Source of the DNA: Deltaproteobacteria bacterium
GTDB lineage: Bacteria > Desulfobacterota > G020345765
Assembly: GCA_030616835.1 (NCBI GenBank)
Contig: JAUWWP010000032.1
Location: 1-13,490, forward strand
Direction: 5' to 3'
Length of the DNA stretch: 13,490 bases
Shown here: piece after piece, positions 1-6,666 of the stretch
How the letters are laid out: every line of letters begins with the position of its first letter
Numbering within the stretch: position 1 is the first letter of the stretch
Made by a program: the position numbers and the translations under genes
The notes under the pieces: generated by a model
What the model saw: only the letters and a program-made list of their open reading frames with translations
The model's database searches: none
Told to the model about the DNA's origin: nothing

Positions 1-108
1 ATTTTCCATTTTTATAACGATCTCTACTTATTTCTGAACTACCTTTTGTTTATACCTCAAGTAGTAAAAAAAATCAAATGTAATTCCTGATTTTTTCTAT
101 TTTTTAAT

Positions 109-137
109 TTGACAATTACTAAATTTCACAATAGATT
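109..137 (+). promoter_or_regulatory. Candidate sigma70-type promoter for the nuo operon
   Basis: A perfect TTGACA hexamer lies at 109-114. A 17-base spacer separates it from TAGATT at 132-137, which matches TATAAT at 4 of 6 positions. The region upstream is very AT-rich with A- and T-runs (about 66-110), as in an UP element. Transcription would start near 144, giving a leader of about 100 bases before nuoA. This is the only stretch upstream of the first gene with a good -35 and ideal spacing, and it sits where an operon promoter is expected. AT-rich DNA yields chance matches, so this remains a prediction. Confidence 0.5.
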
Positions 138-158
138 AATGATTCAAGAGCAAAACTT

Positions 159-226
159 GTCCTGAGCCCTTCGATAAACTTCCTTCGACTCCTCTCAGGA
201 CGGGCAGGACAGGCCTGTCGAAGGAA
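159..226. repeat. Nested inverted repeat in the nuoA leader (TTCGA/CAGGAC family)
   Basis: GTCCTGAG at 159-166 is the exact reverse complement of CTCAGGAC at 194-201. TTCCTTCGAC at 180-189 is the exact reverse complement of GTCGAAGGAA at 217-226. The two arm pairs interleave, so only one pairing could form at a time in RNA. The vocabulary (CCCTTCGA, CTCAGGAC, GTCGAAGG) recurs at 1164-1187, 1729-1791 and 6482-6519, which marks it as a dispersed repeat family and not a gene-specific regulator. If the promoter at 109-137 is real, the element is transcribed in the nuoA 5' UTR, ending 19 bases before the start codon. Confidence 0.7.
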
Positions 227-245
227 CTGTTCTAAAATTGGAATA

Positions 246-602
246 ATGCTGAGTGAGTATCTTCCTATCCTAATCCTTTTTCTTATCAATATTGCCTTTG
301 CGGTAGGGATAGTTATTTTTTCCCACCTCATCGGCCCCCGAAAGCCCTCCCCGGAGAAGCTTTCTCCCTATGAGTCCGGTGTTCCTCCAGTAGGCGATGC
401 CCGGATAAGGTTCTCCATCAGATTCTACCTGATTGCCATACTGTTTATTGTGTTTGATATCGAGGTAGTCTTTATGTATCCCTGGGCAGTAATCTTCAAG
501 AGGCTTGGTCTGTTCGGCTTCCTGGAGATGTCTGTCTTTATCGGGATCCTGCTAATAGGATACATCTATATCTGGAAGAAGGGGGCCCTAACATGGGAGT
601 AG
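246..602 (+). CDS. nuoA: NADH-quinone oxidoreductase subunit A (complex I, ND3 homologue)
   Basis: This small membrane subunit lies at the junction of the peripheral and membrane arms, beside the quinone site. The product has 118 residues, normal for the family, with three hydrophobic segments at about 5-29, 60-84 and 90-110. The family signature is clear: YESG at 42-45, GDARIRF at 50-56, then the highly conserved stretch of TM2 ending FDIEVVFMYPW at 70-80, with acidic D71 and E73. The YESG loop has serine where the mitochondrial ND3 loop has cysteine. The start at 246 is the first ATG of the conserved N-terminal helix; only a weak TTGGAA precedes it, 2 bases away. The gene overlaps nuoB by 10 bases, which suggests translational coupling. 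It is the first gene of the operon. Confidence 0.97.
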   Translation: MLSEYLPILILFLINIAFAVGIVIFSHLIGPRKPSPEKLSPYESGVPPVGDARIRFSIRFYLIAILFIVFDIEVVFMYPWAVIFKRLGLFGFLEMSVFIGILLIGYIYIWKKGALTWE

Positions 603-1072
603 AGACCATATTCGGTGAAGGTATAATTACTACCCAACTGGATAAGCTAATTAATTGGGGTCGGAAGAACTCTCTCTGGCCAATGATCTTCGGAACTGCT
701 TGTTGCGCGGTTGAGTTTATGGGGACCGCTGCCTCCCATTTTGATATCTCCCGCTTTGGGGCAGAGATCCTTCGCTTCTCCCCCCGTCAGGCAGATTTGA
801 TGATTGTTGCCGGAACCATTACCAACAAGATGGTCCCGGTACTCCGGAAGATCTACGATCAGATGCCGGAACCAAAATGGGTGATCGCGATGGGGGCTTG
901 TACCGGTAGCGGAGGGGTCTTTGATACCTATAGTGTGTGTCAAGGGATTGATCAGGTCATCCCGGTGGATGTCTATGTCCCGGGATGTCCTCCCCGTCCC
1001 GAGGGCCTGCTTTATGCCCTGATGAAGCTCCAGGAGAAGATCGACAGAGATTCAGTGCTCAGGAGAAAATAG
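593..1072 (+). CDS. nuoB: NADH-quinone oxidoreductase subunit B (N2 cluster carrier, PSST homologue)
   Basis: NuoB holds the terminal [4Fe-4S] cluster N2, which passes electrons to quinone at the interface with NuoD and NuoH. The product has 159 residues. The N2 ligands are visible as the tandem pair C37-C38 (GTACCAVEFM), C103 (MGACTGSGG) and C132 (VPGCPPRPEGLL), the diagnostic NuoB pattern. The region around RFGAEILRFSPRQADLMIV (54-72) is also typical. An additional cysteine, C116, is not a known ligand. A purine-rich GAAGAAGGGGG lies 7 bases upstream of the ATG and is a good ribosome-binding site within the end of nuoA; the genes overlap by 10 bases. After the stop comes a 209-base repeat-containing spacer instead of the close nuoB-nuoC junction usual in nuo operons. 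Confidence 0.98.
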   Translation: MGVETIFGEGIITTQLDKLINWGRKNSLWPMIFGTACCAVEFMGTAASHFDISRFGAEILRFSPRQADLMIVAGTITNKMVPVLRKIYDQMPEPKWVIAMGACTGSGGVFDTYSVCQGIDQVIPVDVYVPGCPPRPEGLLYALMKLQEKIDRDSVLRRK

Positions 1073-1098
1073 AGGGAGTCTGTGATTCGGACATATTT

Positions 1099-1135
1099 CC
1101 CCCTCACCCTAACCCTCACACCCTGGGGAGAGGGG
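1099..1135. repeat. GC-rich CCCCTCACC/GAGAGGGG repeat core
   Basis: This stretch begins CCCCCTCACCCTAACCCTC and ends CCTGGGGAGAGGGG. It resembles the cores at 9502-9533, 9553-9589 and 11761-11797; the last two are in the opposite orientation. It lies in the nuoB-nuoCD spacer and encodes no recognisable protein. Repeated occurrence in three separate spacers of this window supports calling it a dispersed element. Confidence 0.65.
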
Positions 1136-1163
1136 ATTATTTTTAAAAATGAAAAATGCAAAT

Positions 1164-1187
1164 GCCTGTCCCGAGCTTGTCGAAGGG
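1164..1187. repeat. Short TTCGA-family repeat core
   Basis: The stretch reads GCCTGTCCCGAGC followed by TTGTCGAAGGG. It shares CCTGTC and GTCGAAGG with the leader repeat at 159-226. It is preceded by an AT-rich arm containing AAAAATGCAAATGC (from 1151), similar to the AAAATGC tandem in the nuoJ-nuoK spacer. This suggests an AT-rich arm joined to a GC-rich core. Confidence 0.55.
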
Positions 1188-1203
1188 ATTAAATTGGAAT
1201 TTG

Positions 1204-1265
1204 AACCACAAATTTCATGAATTAGACGAATCTAATAATTTGTGTAATTTGTGTAATTCGTGGTT
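1204..1265. repeat. Imperfect palindrome just upstream of nuoCD
   Basis: AACCACAAATT at 1204-1214 pairs with AATTCGTGGTT at 1255-1265 (10 of 11 positions). Nested inside is a perfect 6-bp hairpin, ATTAGA at 1221-1226 and TCTAAT at 1231-1236, with a CGAA loop. A short direct repeat, TTTGTGTAA, follows at about 1240-1256. The palindrome ends 16 bases before the probable nuoCD ATG, so its transcript could affect ribosome access. There is no T-run, so it is not a typical terminator. Confidence 0.65.
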
Positions 1266-1281
1266 TGGGATTTGATTGATT

Positions 1282-3000
1282 ATGGACGAGGTCACTTCCA
1301 GGCTAAAAGAGAGATTCCCGGATGCGGTCATTGATGTCTCTTACTTTCGGGATGAGCTGGCCGTTACCGTGAAAAAGGAGAGTATCTTACCCCTGGCCCG
1401 GTTCCTGAAGCAGGAGCTTTCCTTTGATTTTCTGGCCGACATCTGCGGAGTGGATTATCTGGGGAGAGAGCCCCGATTTGAGGTAGTCTACCATCTTCTC
1501 TCTACCGGCTCTCGAAGGAGGCTCCGCCTGAAGGTCCCGGTTTTCGGGGAAAGCTCCGCCCTTGATTCTGTCTGTTCCATCTGGAAGGCGGCCAATTGGT
1601 TTGAGAGAGAGGCTTACGACATGTATGGAATTAGCTTTAACGGGCATCCTGATCTACGTCGAATCCTCAATCTCGAAGATGTCGGCGGCTATCCTCTCCG
1701 CAAGGACTTTCCTTTGAAAGGATTGACCCGTCCTGAGCCCTGTCCTGAGGAGCCCCGATGCCCATCGGGACGTCTCGAAGGGCCTATCGAAGAAAAAGTG
1801 AGTAACCAAGTGGAAAGTAAAATTCCGCAGTTAGAGACCAAGACCTTAAACTTAAATCTCGGCCCCTCCCACCCGGCCACCCACGGGACCTTAAGAATAA
1901 TAGTTGATCTTGATGGCGAGGCTATTGTCAAGGCTAAGCTAGAGATCGGCTATCTTCATCGAGGAATCGAGAAACTGGGGGAGAACTGCTCCTATCACCA
2001 GATTATTCCCCTCACCGATCGCCTGAACTATGTTTCCTGCCTGATGAATAATGTAGGATACTCCCTGGCAGTTGAGAAGCTCTTAGGGCTTGAGCTTCCC
2101 CCCCGGGCCCAGTTCATCCGGGTCATCCTCTGCGAGCTTTCCCGGATCGCCGACCACTTAGTGTGCATCGGAACCAACGCCCTTGACATGGGAGCACTTA
2201 CCAACTTCTGGTATTTCTTCAAAGAAAGAGAGCATATCTATAACCTCTTCGAGATGCTTACCGGGGCAAGGATGACCGGCAGCTATACCCGGATTGGCGG
2301 GTTGTGGGAGGATCTACCTTCCGGTTTTCTCGAGACCAGCCGGGATTTCCTGAAGAAATTTCCTCGAACCCTAAGGGATGTAGATGTGCTTCTGACCAGA
2401 AACAAGATATTCATTAATCGCACCAGGAGGGTGGGGGCGATCTCGGCCGAGGAGGCAGTGGACTATGGCTTTAGCGGCCCCTGCCTTCGGGCCGCCGGGG
2501 TAGAGTGGGATCTGCGTAAAGCGGCCCCTTATTTAGGCTATGAGAATTTTGATTTCGAGATACCGGTGGGAAACAATGGTGATACCTACGACCGCTATCT
2601 TGTTCGAATGGAGGAGATGCGCCAGAGTGCCCGGATCATTGAGCAGGCTCTGGACAATCTACCCGGCGGGGAGATAAATGTGGACAATCCCAAGATCGTT
2701 CTTCCTGAGAAAGAAAAGGTATATAACACCCCGGAGGGACTGATTCATCACTTTAAGCTCATAACTGAGGGGTTTAAGGCTCCTAAGGGAGAGATCTACT
2801 CGGCTACGGAGGCTGCCAATGGAGAGCTGGGTTTCTACCTTATCAGCGAAGGGGAGGCAGGTCCTTACCGGATAAAGATAAGGCCTTCCTGTTTCGCTAT
2901 CTTCCAGGCTTATCCTCGGCTAATCGAGGGGAGCATGATCGCCGATGCCATTGCGGTCCTGGGCAGCCTCAACATCGTTGCCGGTGAATTAGATAGATAA
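1282..3000 (+). CDS. nuoCD: NADH-quinone oxidoreductase fused subunits C and D
   Basis: This is a single 572-residue frame. The NuoC part (1 to about 147) ends with the family signature FEREAYDMYGISFNGHPDLRR (107-127) and YPLRKDFPL. The NuoD part begins near 185 with LNLNLGPSHPATHG and continues to the C-terminus. NuoD forms the quinone pocket with NuoB; H201 and Y250 are 49 residues apart, as are the quinone-binding H38 and Y87 of Thermus Nqo4. Fused CD proteins occur in E. coli and other lineages. The linker at about 150-171 is rich in P, E, R and C and is encoded by a repeat element (1729-1791). ATG 1282 is preferred; an in-frame TTG at 1276 has GGGA (1267-1270) at closer spacing and would add two residues. 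An in-frame GTG at 1798 could start a separate 400-residue NuoD. nuoE follows after 22 bases. Confidence 0.95.
   Translation: MDEVTSRLKERFPDAVIDVSYFRDELAVTVKKESILPLARFLKQELSFDFLADICGVDYLGREPRFEVVYHLLSTGSRRRLRLKVPVFGESSALDSVCSIWKAANWFEREAYDMYGISFNGHPDLRRILNLEDVGGYPLRKDFPLKGLTRPEPCPEEPRCPSGRLEGPIEEKVSNQVESKIPQLETKTLNLNLGPSHPATHGTLRIIVDLDGEAIVKAKLEIGYLHRGIEKLGENCSYHQIIPLTDRLNYVSCLMNNVGYSLAVEKLLGLELPPRAQFIRVILCELSRIADHLVCIGTNALDMGALTNFWYFFKEREHIYNLFEMLTGARMTGSYTRIGGLWEDLPSGFLETSRDFLKKFPRTLRDVDVLLTRNKIFINRTRRVGAISAEEAVDYGFSGPCLRAAGVEWDLRKAAPYLGYENFDFEIPVGNNGDTYDRYLVRMEEMRQSARIIEQALDNLPGGEINVDNPKIVLPEKEKVYNTPEGLIHHFKLITEGFKAPKGEIYSATEAANGELGFYLISEGEAGPYRIKIRPSCFAIFQAYPRLIEGSMIADAIAVLGSLNIVAGELDR
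1729..1791. repeat. Repeat element inside the nuoCD frame, encoding the C-D linker
   Basis: The reverse complement of this stretch contains CCCTTCGA, then GATGGGCATCGGGGCTC, then CAGGACA. The intergenic element at 6482-6519 has the same parts in the same order: CCCTTCGA, GATGCCCATCGGGGCTC, AGGACA. A perfect 7-bp palindrome, CCCGATG at 1754-1760 and CATCGGG at 1763-1769, lies in the middle, and GTCCTGAG occurs twice at its left end. Translated in frame, it gives about 21 residues rich in Pro, Glu, Arg and Cys (150-171) with no stop. It falls exactly between the conserved end of NuoC and the conserved start of NuoD. Confidence 0.75.
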
Positions 3001-3022
3001 GGCTCGAATAGGTTCAATTATT

Positions 3023-3490
3023 ATGGAATTTTCTGAAGAGACCAGAAAGAAGTTTAAGCAGACTCTGCTGAGAGACCCTCAGAAGGAAGCAGCCCTGCTC
3101 CCGACCCTCTACCTTGCCCAGAAGGAGTTCGGCCATCTCTCCCCCGAGGTGATCCAGTATGTGGCTGAGCTTATGGAGATACCTCCCCCACGGGTTTACG
3201 GGGTAGCTACCTTTTACACTATATTTAATAAGGAACCGGTGGGGAAATATCACATCCAGGTTTGCAACAATATCTCCTGCTCCCTGCGGGGGGCGGAGCA
3301 GTTAGTCGAGCACCTGAAGGAGAAACTCAAGATCAAGGTGGGGGAAACAACTCCGGATAATAAATTCAGTCTGAGTACGGTCGAATGCCTGGGTTTCTGC
3401 GACGGATCCCCGGCGATGCAGATTAACGATGATTATCATTCCGACCTGACTCAAGGGAAGATCGACAAAATCTTAAAAAAACTCAAATAA
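3023..3490 (+). CDS. nuoE: NADH-quinone oxidoreductase subunit E (24 kDa, N1a cluster)
   Basis: NuoE is a thioredoxin-fold [2Fe-2S] subunit of the NADH-oxidising tip, partnered with NuoF. The 155-residue product has an N-terminal helical region (1-75, with LPTLYLAQKEFGHLS and the signature YGVATFYTIF at 59-68) and the ferredoxin part. Ligands C81, C86, C122 and C126 follow the C-x4-C-x35-C-x3-C spacing of the family exactly. Length is normal. The start codon is 22 bases after nuoCD; an AGG at 3010-3012 is a weak ribosome-binding site. nuoF begins 1 base after the stop, so the pair is probably translationally coupled, matching their 1:1 stoichiometry. Confidence 0.97.
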   Translation: MEFSEETRKKFKQTLLRDPQKEAALLPTLYLAQKEFGHLSPEVIQYVAELMEIPPPRVYGVATFYTIFNKEPVGKYHIQVCNNISCSLRGAEQLVEHLKEKLKIKVGETTPDNKFSLSTVECLGFCDGSPAMQINDDYHSDLTQGKIDKILKKLK

Positions 3491-3491
3491 A

Positions 3492-4757
3492 ATGACGGAA
3501 AAGATCGTTTTAAAGAATATTGATATTCCTGGTTCGGAGACTATTGAAGTATACCTATCCCACGGTGGCTATCAGGCCCTGGAGAAAGCACTCAGCAGCT
3601 TGAAGCCGGCTGAACTTATTGAAGAGGTGAAAAAATCCGGGCTCCGGGGCCGGGGAGGGGCAGGGTTTCCGGCCGGGCTTAAATGGAGCTTTGTGCCCAG
3701 GCAAACCGGTAAGTCCATCTATCTCGTCGGCAATGCCGATGAGGGGGAGCCGGGAACCTTTAAAGACCGCCAGATCATCGAAAAGGATCCCCATCTTCTG
3801 ATCGAGGGGATAATCATTTCCAGCTATGCCATCGGTGCCCATCAGGCCTATATCTATATCCGGGGAGAGTGTGTCAAAGGGGCGGGGGTTCTTGAAAAGG
3901 CGATTACGGAGGCTTACGAAAAAGGCTATCTGGGTAAGAATATCCTGAATAAGGGCTACGATCTTGATCTTTATCTTCATCGAGGTGCCGGTTCCTATGT
4001 GTGCGGGGAGGAGACTGCTTTGCTCGAGTCTCTGGAGGGGAAGCGGGGAACTCCCCGGCTTAAACCTCCTTTTCCCGCCTCCGTGGGACTGTTTCAATCA
4101 CCCACGGTAATTAATAATGTAGAGACTCTGGCCAATATCCCGGATATCGTGCTGAAAGGGGCAAAGTGGTTTGCCGGAATCGGAAAGAAGGGCAATACCG
4201 GAACCAAGATCTTTGCCGTGAGCGGTCAGGTTAATCGGCCCGGAGTGTATGAACTTCCTCTGGGCACACCTCTGCGGGAGATCATTTATCAGTGGGCCGG
4301 GGGAATCCGAGAGGGGAAAAAGCTTAAGGCGGTAATGCCCGGTGGGAGTTCCACCCCGGTAATTACCCCGGAGGAGATCGAGGTCAGTATGGACTTTGAT
4401 TCCCTGACTGCCCTCGGTACCATGCTCGGCTCCGGTGCAGTCATTGTGATGGCTGAGGGCACCTGTATGGTGAAGACTACCCGGATGCTAACCGGCTTTT
4501 ATGCCCATGAGTCCTGTGGTCAATGCACCCCCTGCCGGGAGGGGGTTAGATGGATGGAGAAGATCCTTGCGCGTATCGAGAAAGGAGAAGGTCGTCAGGA
4601 AGACCCGGATCTGCTCCTTGATATCTGCGATAACATTAAGGGAATTACTCTCTGCCCGTTAGGGGATGCGGCGGCGATGCCAATCGAGAGTCTCGTCAGA
4701 AAGTTCCGAGAGGAATTTGAATATCATATCCGAGAGGGAAGATGCCCAGGCTCGTGA
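3492..4757 (+). CDS. nuoF: NADH-quinone oxidoreductase subunit F (NADH/FMN-binding, N3 cluster)
   Basis: NuoF is the catalytic entry point: it binds NADH, transfers hydride to FMN and passes electrons to cluster N3. The 421-residue product carries the glycine-rich NADH/FMN loop GRGGAGFP (53-60), the FMN segment NADEGEPGTFKDR (81-93), a second conserved region HRGAGSYVCGEETALLESLEG (163-183), and the N3 ligands C342, C345, C348 (ESCGQCTPCREG) and C388 (GITLCPLGDAA). No key residue is missing. It starts 1 base after nuoE and overlaps nuoG by 16 bases. A good AGAGGGAA ribosome-binding site for nuoG lies within its 3' end. FMN-binding HydB/HoxF/FdsB paralogues share these motifs, but the operon context settles it as NuoF. 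Confidence 0.98.
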   Translation: MTEKIVLKNIDIPGSETIEVYLSHGGYQALEKALSSLKPAELIEEVKKSGLRGRGGAGFPAGLKWSFVPRQTGKSIYLVGNADEGEPGTFKDRQIIEKDPHLLIEGIIISSYAIGAHQAYIYIRGECVKGAGVLEKAITEAYEKGYLGKNILNKGYDLDLYLHRGAGSYVCGEETALLESLEGKRGTPRLKPPFPASVGLFQSPTVINNVETLANIPDIVLKGAKWFAGIGKKGNTGTKIFAVSGQVNRPGVYELPLGTPLREIIYQWAGGIREGKKLKAVMPGGSSTPVITPEEIEVSMDFDSLTALGTMLGSGAVIVMAEGTCMVKTTRMLTGFYAHESCGQCTPCREGVRWMEKILARIEKGEGRQEDPDLLLDICDNIKGITLCPLGDAAAMPIESLVRKFREEFEYHIREGRCPGS

Positions 4758-6334
4758 TAGATGGTCAGGAAATCAATGTTCCGGAGGGGACCACCATTCT
4801 CCAGGCTGCCGAGAGGCTGGGGATAGAGATCCCCCACCTCTGCCATCATCCCAAACTGGATCCGGTTGGGATCTGTCGTTTATGCCTGGTGGAGGTGGAG
4901 AAGAATCCCAAGCTCCAGACCGCCTGCTCTACTCCGGTAGTCAAGGGAATGGTAGTGCACACTGAATCGGAGAAGGTGGTCAAGGCCCGCCGGGGGGTCC
5001 TGGAGTTTCTGCTGCTCAACCACCCCCTGGACTGTCCCGTCTGCGATAAGGCCGGGGAATGTATGCCCCAGGACTGCGTATTTAAATACGGAGCGGCGGA
5101 AAGCCGTTTCGTTGAATCCAAACGAACTTACCCTCCTCAGGATATCGGGGGTAAGCTGGTGCTCAGGATGAACCGCTGTATTCTCTGCCATCGCTGTGTC
5201 CGGTTCTGCCAGGAAATCGCAGGAATGGAAGAATTAGCGGTCTTCCATCGAGGGGACCGAACGGTAATCGGGACCTTCCCGGGAAGGTCCATTGAGAATA
5301 AATACTCCGGAAACATAATTGACATCTGTCCAACCGGGGCAATAACCTCCCGGGACTTTCGCTTTAAGGCCCGGGTCTGGAATCTAACTCAGGTTCCCTC
5401 CGTCTGCCCCCGGTGCAGTACCGGCTGCAATATTATCATCGAGCTAAAGGAAGATAAAATTCTTCGGGTAAGACCCCGGGAGAATGAGCAGGTCAATCAG
5501 TGCTGGATCTGCGATGAGGGAAGATTCGGGTATCACTTTGTCAACAGTCCTGATCGACTTACGACTCCACTCATCAAGGATGGTGGTAAGCTATCCCCGG
5601 CCTCCTGGGAAGAGGCACTGAGCCGGGCAGCCGCCGGGCTGGGCAGCATCCTCGGCACTTATGGAGCCGAGAGCTTAGGGGGAATTGGCTCTGCCTGGTG
5701 CACTAATGAGGAGAGTTACCTTTTTCAGAAGTTCCTCCGGGAGACCGTTCGGACCGAGAACATTGATCTGGGAGAGGTAAGAGAGCAAAAAGATGAATCC
5801 TATCCCGGGGAGGATTTTCTGATCCAGCCGGAGAAGGCACCTAATCGGCGAGGGGCCCGGGAGATGGGAGTTTCTCCGGGAAAGAGTGGCCTGGGCCGAA
5901 AGGATATGATCCGGGAAGCTCGCCGGGGCAAGCTCAAGGCACTTCTGATAATGGGCAGCGATCCGGCCAAGGAGAGAGAGGCCGGGGAGGCCCTGGATAA
6001 GCTGGAATTTCTGGTGGTTCAGGATCTCTTTCTTACCGCTACGGCGAAGCAAGCCGATGTGGTTTTGCCAGCAGCGAGCTACGCGGAAAAGGAGGGAAGC
6101 TTTACCAACTTTAGTGGACGGGTTCAGCGGCTGAATCGTGCCCTGGAGCCCCGGGGAGAGGCCCGGCCCGATTGGAGGATAATCTGTGAGCTGGCCAATC
6201 GGATGGGGGGAAGGTTTTCTTACTCCAGTGCTGAGGAGATATTAAAGGAGATCGCCGAGAAAATACCAGCTTACCGGAAGGTAAGCTTGGAAAAGCTCGC
6301 AGCTCAGGGCATATTACTCTCCTCTACTATATAG
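4742..6334 (+). CDS. nuoG: NADH-quinone oxidoreductase subunit G, compact form (N1b, N5, N4, N7 clusters)
   Basis: NuoG carries electrons from NuoF towards NuoI. The N-terminal 2Fe-2S domain binds N1b (C34, C45, C48, C62). The next segment binds N5 with one histidine (H94, C98, C101, C107). N4 uses C146, C149, C152 and C196. The fourth site, C222-x2-C225-x3-C229-x27-C257, matches the optional distal cluster N7. The rest resembles the molybdopterin-oxidoreductase fold but is short. It runs through SWEEALSRAAAGL to about 343, then goes directly to NRRGAREMGVSPG (368-380), KALLIMGSDPAKE and QADVVLPAASYAEKEGSFTNFSGRVQ. The central part normally between these blocks is absent, so the protein has 530 residues, against 783 in Thermus Nqo3 and about 908 in E. 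coli. The frame is intact, so this looks like a natural deletion. Cofactor binding is not expected. A 332-base repeat-bearing spacer follows. Confidence 0.95.
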   Translation: MPRLVIDGQEINVPEGTTILQAAERLGIEIPHLCHHPKLDPVGICRLCLVEVEKNPKLQTACSTPVVKGMVVHTESEKVVKARRGVLEFLLLNHPLDCPVCDKAGECMPQDCVFKYGAAESRFVESKRTYPPQDIGGKLVLRMNRCILCHRCVRFCQEIAGMEELAVFHRGDRTVIGTFPGRSIENKYSGNIIDICPTGAITSRDFRFKARVWNLTQVPSVCPRCSTGCNIIIELKEDKILRVRPRENEQVNQCWICDEGRFGYHFVNSPDRLTTPLIKDGGKLSPASWEEALSRAAAGLGSILGTYGAESLGGIGSAWCTNEESYLFQKFLRETVRTENIDLGEVREQKDESYPGEDFLIQPEKAPNRRGAREMGVSPGKSGLGRKDMIREARRGKLKALLIMGSDPAKEREAGEALDKLEFLVVQDLFLTATAKQADVVLPAASYAEKEGSFTNFSGRVQRLNRALEPRGEARPDWRIICELANRMGGRFSYSSAEEILKEIAEKIPAYRKVSLEKLAAQGILLSSTI

Positions 6335-6390
6335 AAAGACAAAAATAATTGTGCCTAGATAGGGTAGTATTGTAAGTGCAGATAAATGAA

Positions 6391-6584
6391 TAAATCCTAA
6401 GCACCAACAAGGCAAATCCTAAGCACGAAGCACTAAATCCTAAATAATATTAAATGACCAAAATTCAAAATACAAAACATTCCCTTCGACCCTGATGCCC
6501 ATCGGGGCTCAGGACAAGGTTTTGAACATTTGATATTTGAATTTTGAATTTGTTTAGGGTTTAGGATTTGGGATTTAGAATTTA
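6391..6584. repeat. Composite inverted repeat in the nuoG-nuoH spacer (AAATCCTAAGCAC arms, TTCGA core)
   Basis: This element fills most of the 332-base gap between nuoG and nuoH, and no protein is encoded in it. The left arm (6391-6481) contains AAATCCTAAGCAC twice (6392-6404 and 6414-6426). The core (6482-6519) is GC-rich, starting CCCTTCGACCCTGATGCCC and ending CTCAGGACAAGG. The right arm (6520-6584) reads as a loose reverse complement of the left, with TTTAGGATTTGGGATTTAG. The left-arm stretch 6414-6481 matches 9433-9500 in the nuoK-nuoL spacer over 68 bases with about 7 mismatches, and the right arms match as well, yet the cores differ. Confidence 0.8.
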
Positions 6585-6631
6585 TCGGCATAATGATGTA
6601 TTAAATATTATACGCAAATCAAGTAATTTAT

Positions 6632-6650
6632 ACGGCATTATTTATGTCGT
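6632..6650 (+). promoter_or_regulatory. Small hairpin just upstream of nuoH
   Basis: ACGGCAT at 6632-6638 can pair with ATGTCGT at 6644-6650 (six Watson-Crick pairs and one G-U) around a 5-base loop. It ends 16 bases before the nuoH ATG. No clear Shine-Dalgarno lies between, so the structure could affect initiation, but a stem this short may also be chance. Confidence 0.3.
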
Positions 6651-6666
6651 TATGTATAAATAAGTT

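Noticed and set aside
1..108. End of an upstream gene or its terminator
   Set aside because: The stretch is very AT-rich with stops in all frames I checked and no GC-rich hairpin. I see nothing in it beyond possible promoter upstream sequence.
3555..4097. 180-codon open frame on the - strand opposite nuoF
   Set aside because: It lies wholly inside a gene with clear NuoF motifs. Its translation shows no recognisable domain, and long antisense frames are common in coding DNA of this composition.
4666..4965. 99-codon + strand frame across the nuoF-nuoG junction
   Set aside because: It is out of frame with two well-supported overlapping genes, and its product is low-complexity and unrecognisable.
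5765..5860. Frameshift or pseudogene in nuoG
   Set aside because: One frame stays open for 530 codons, and conserved blocks before and after the missing section are in the same frame. The shortening looks like an in-frame deletion.
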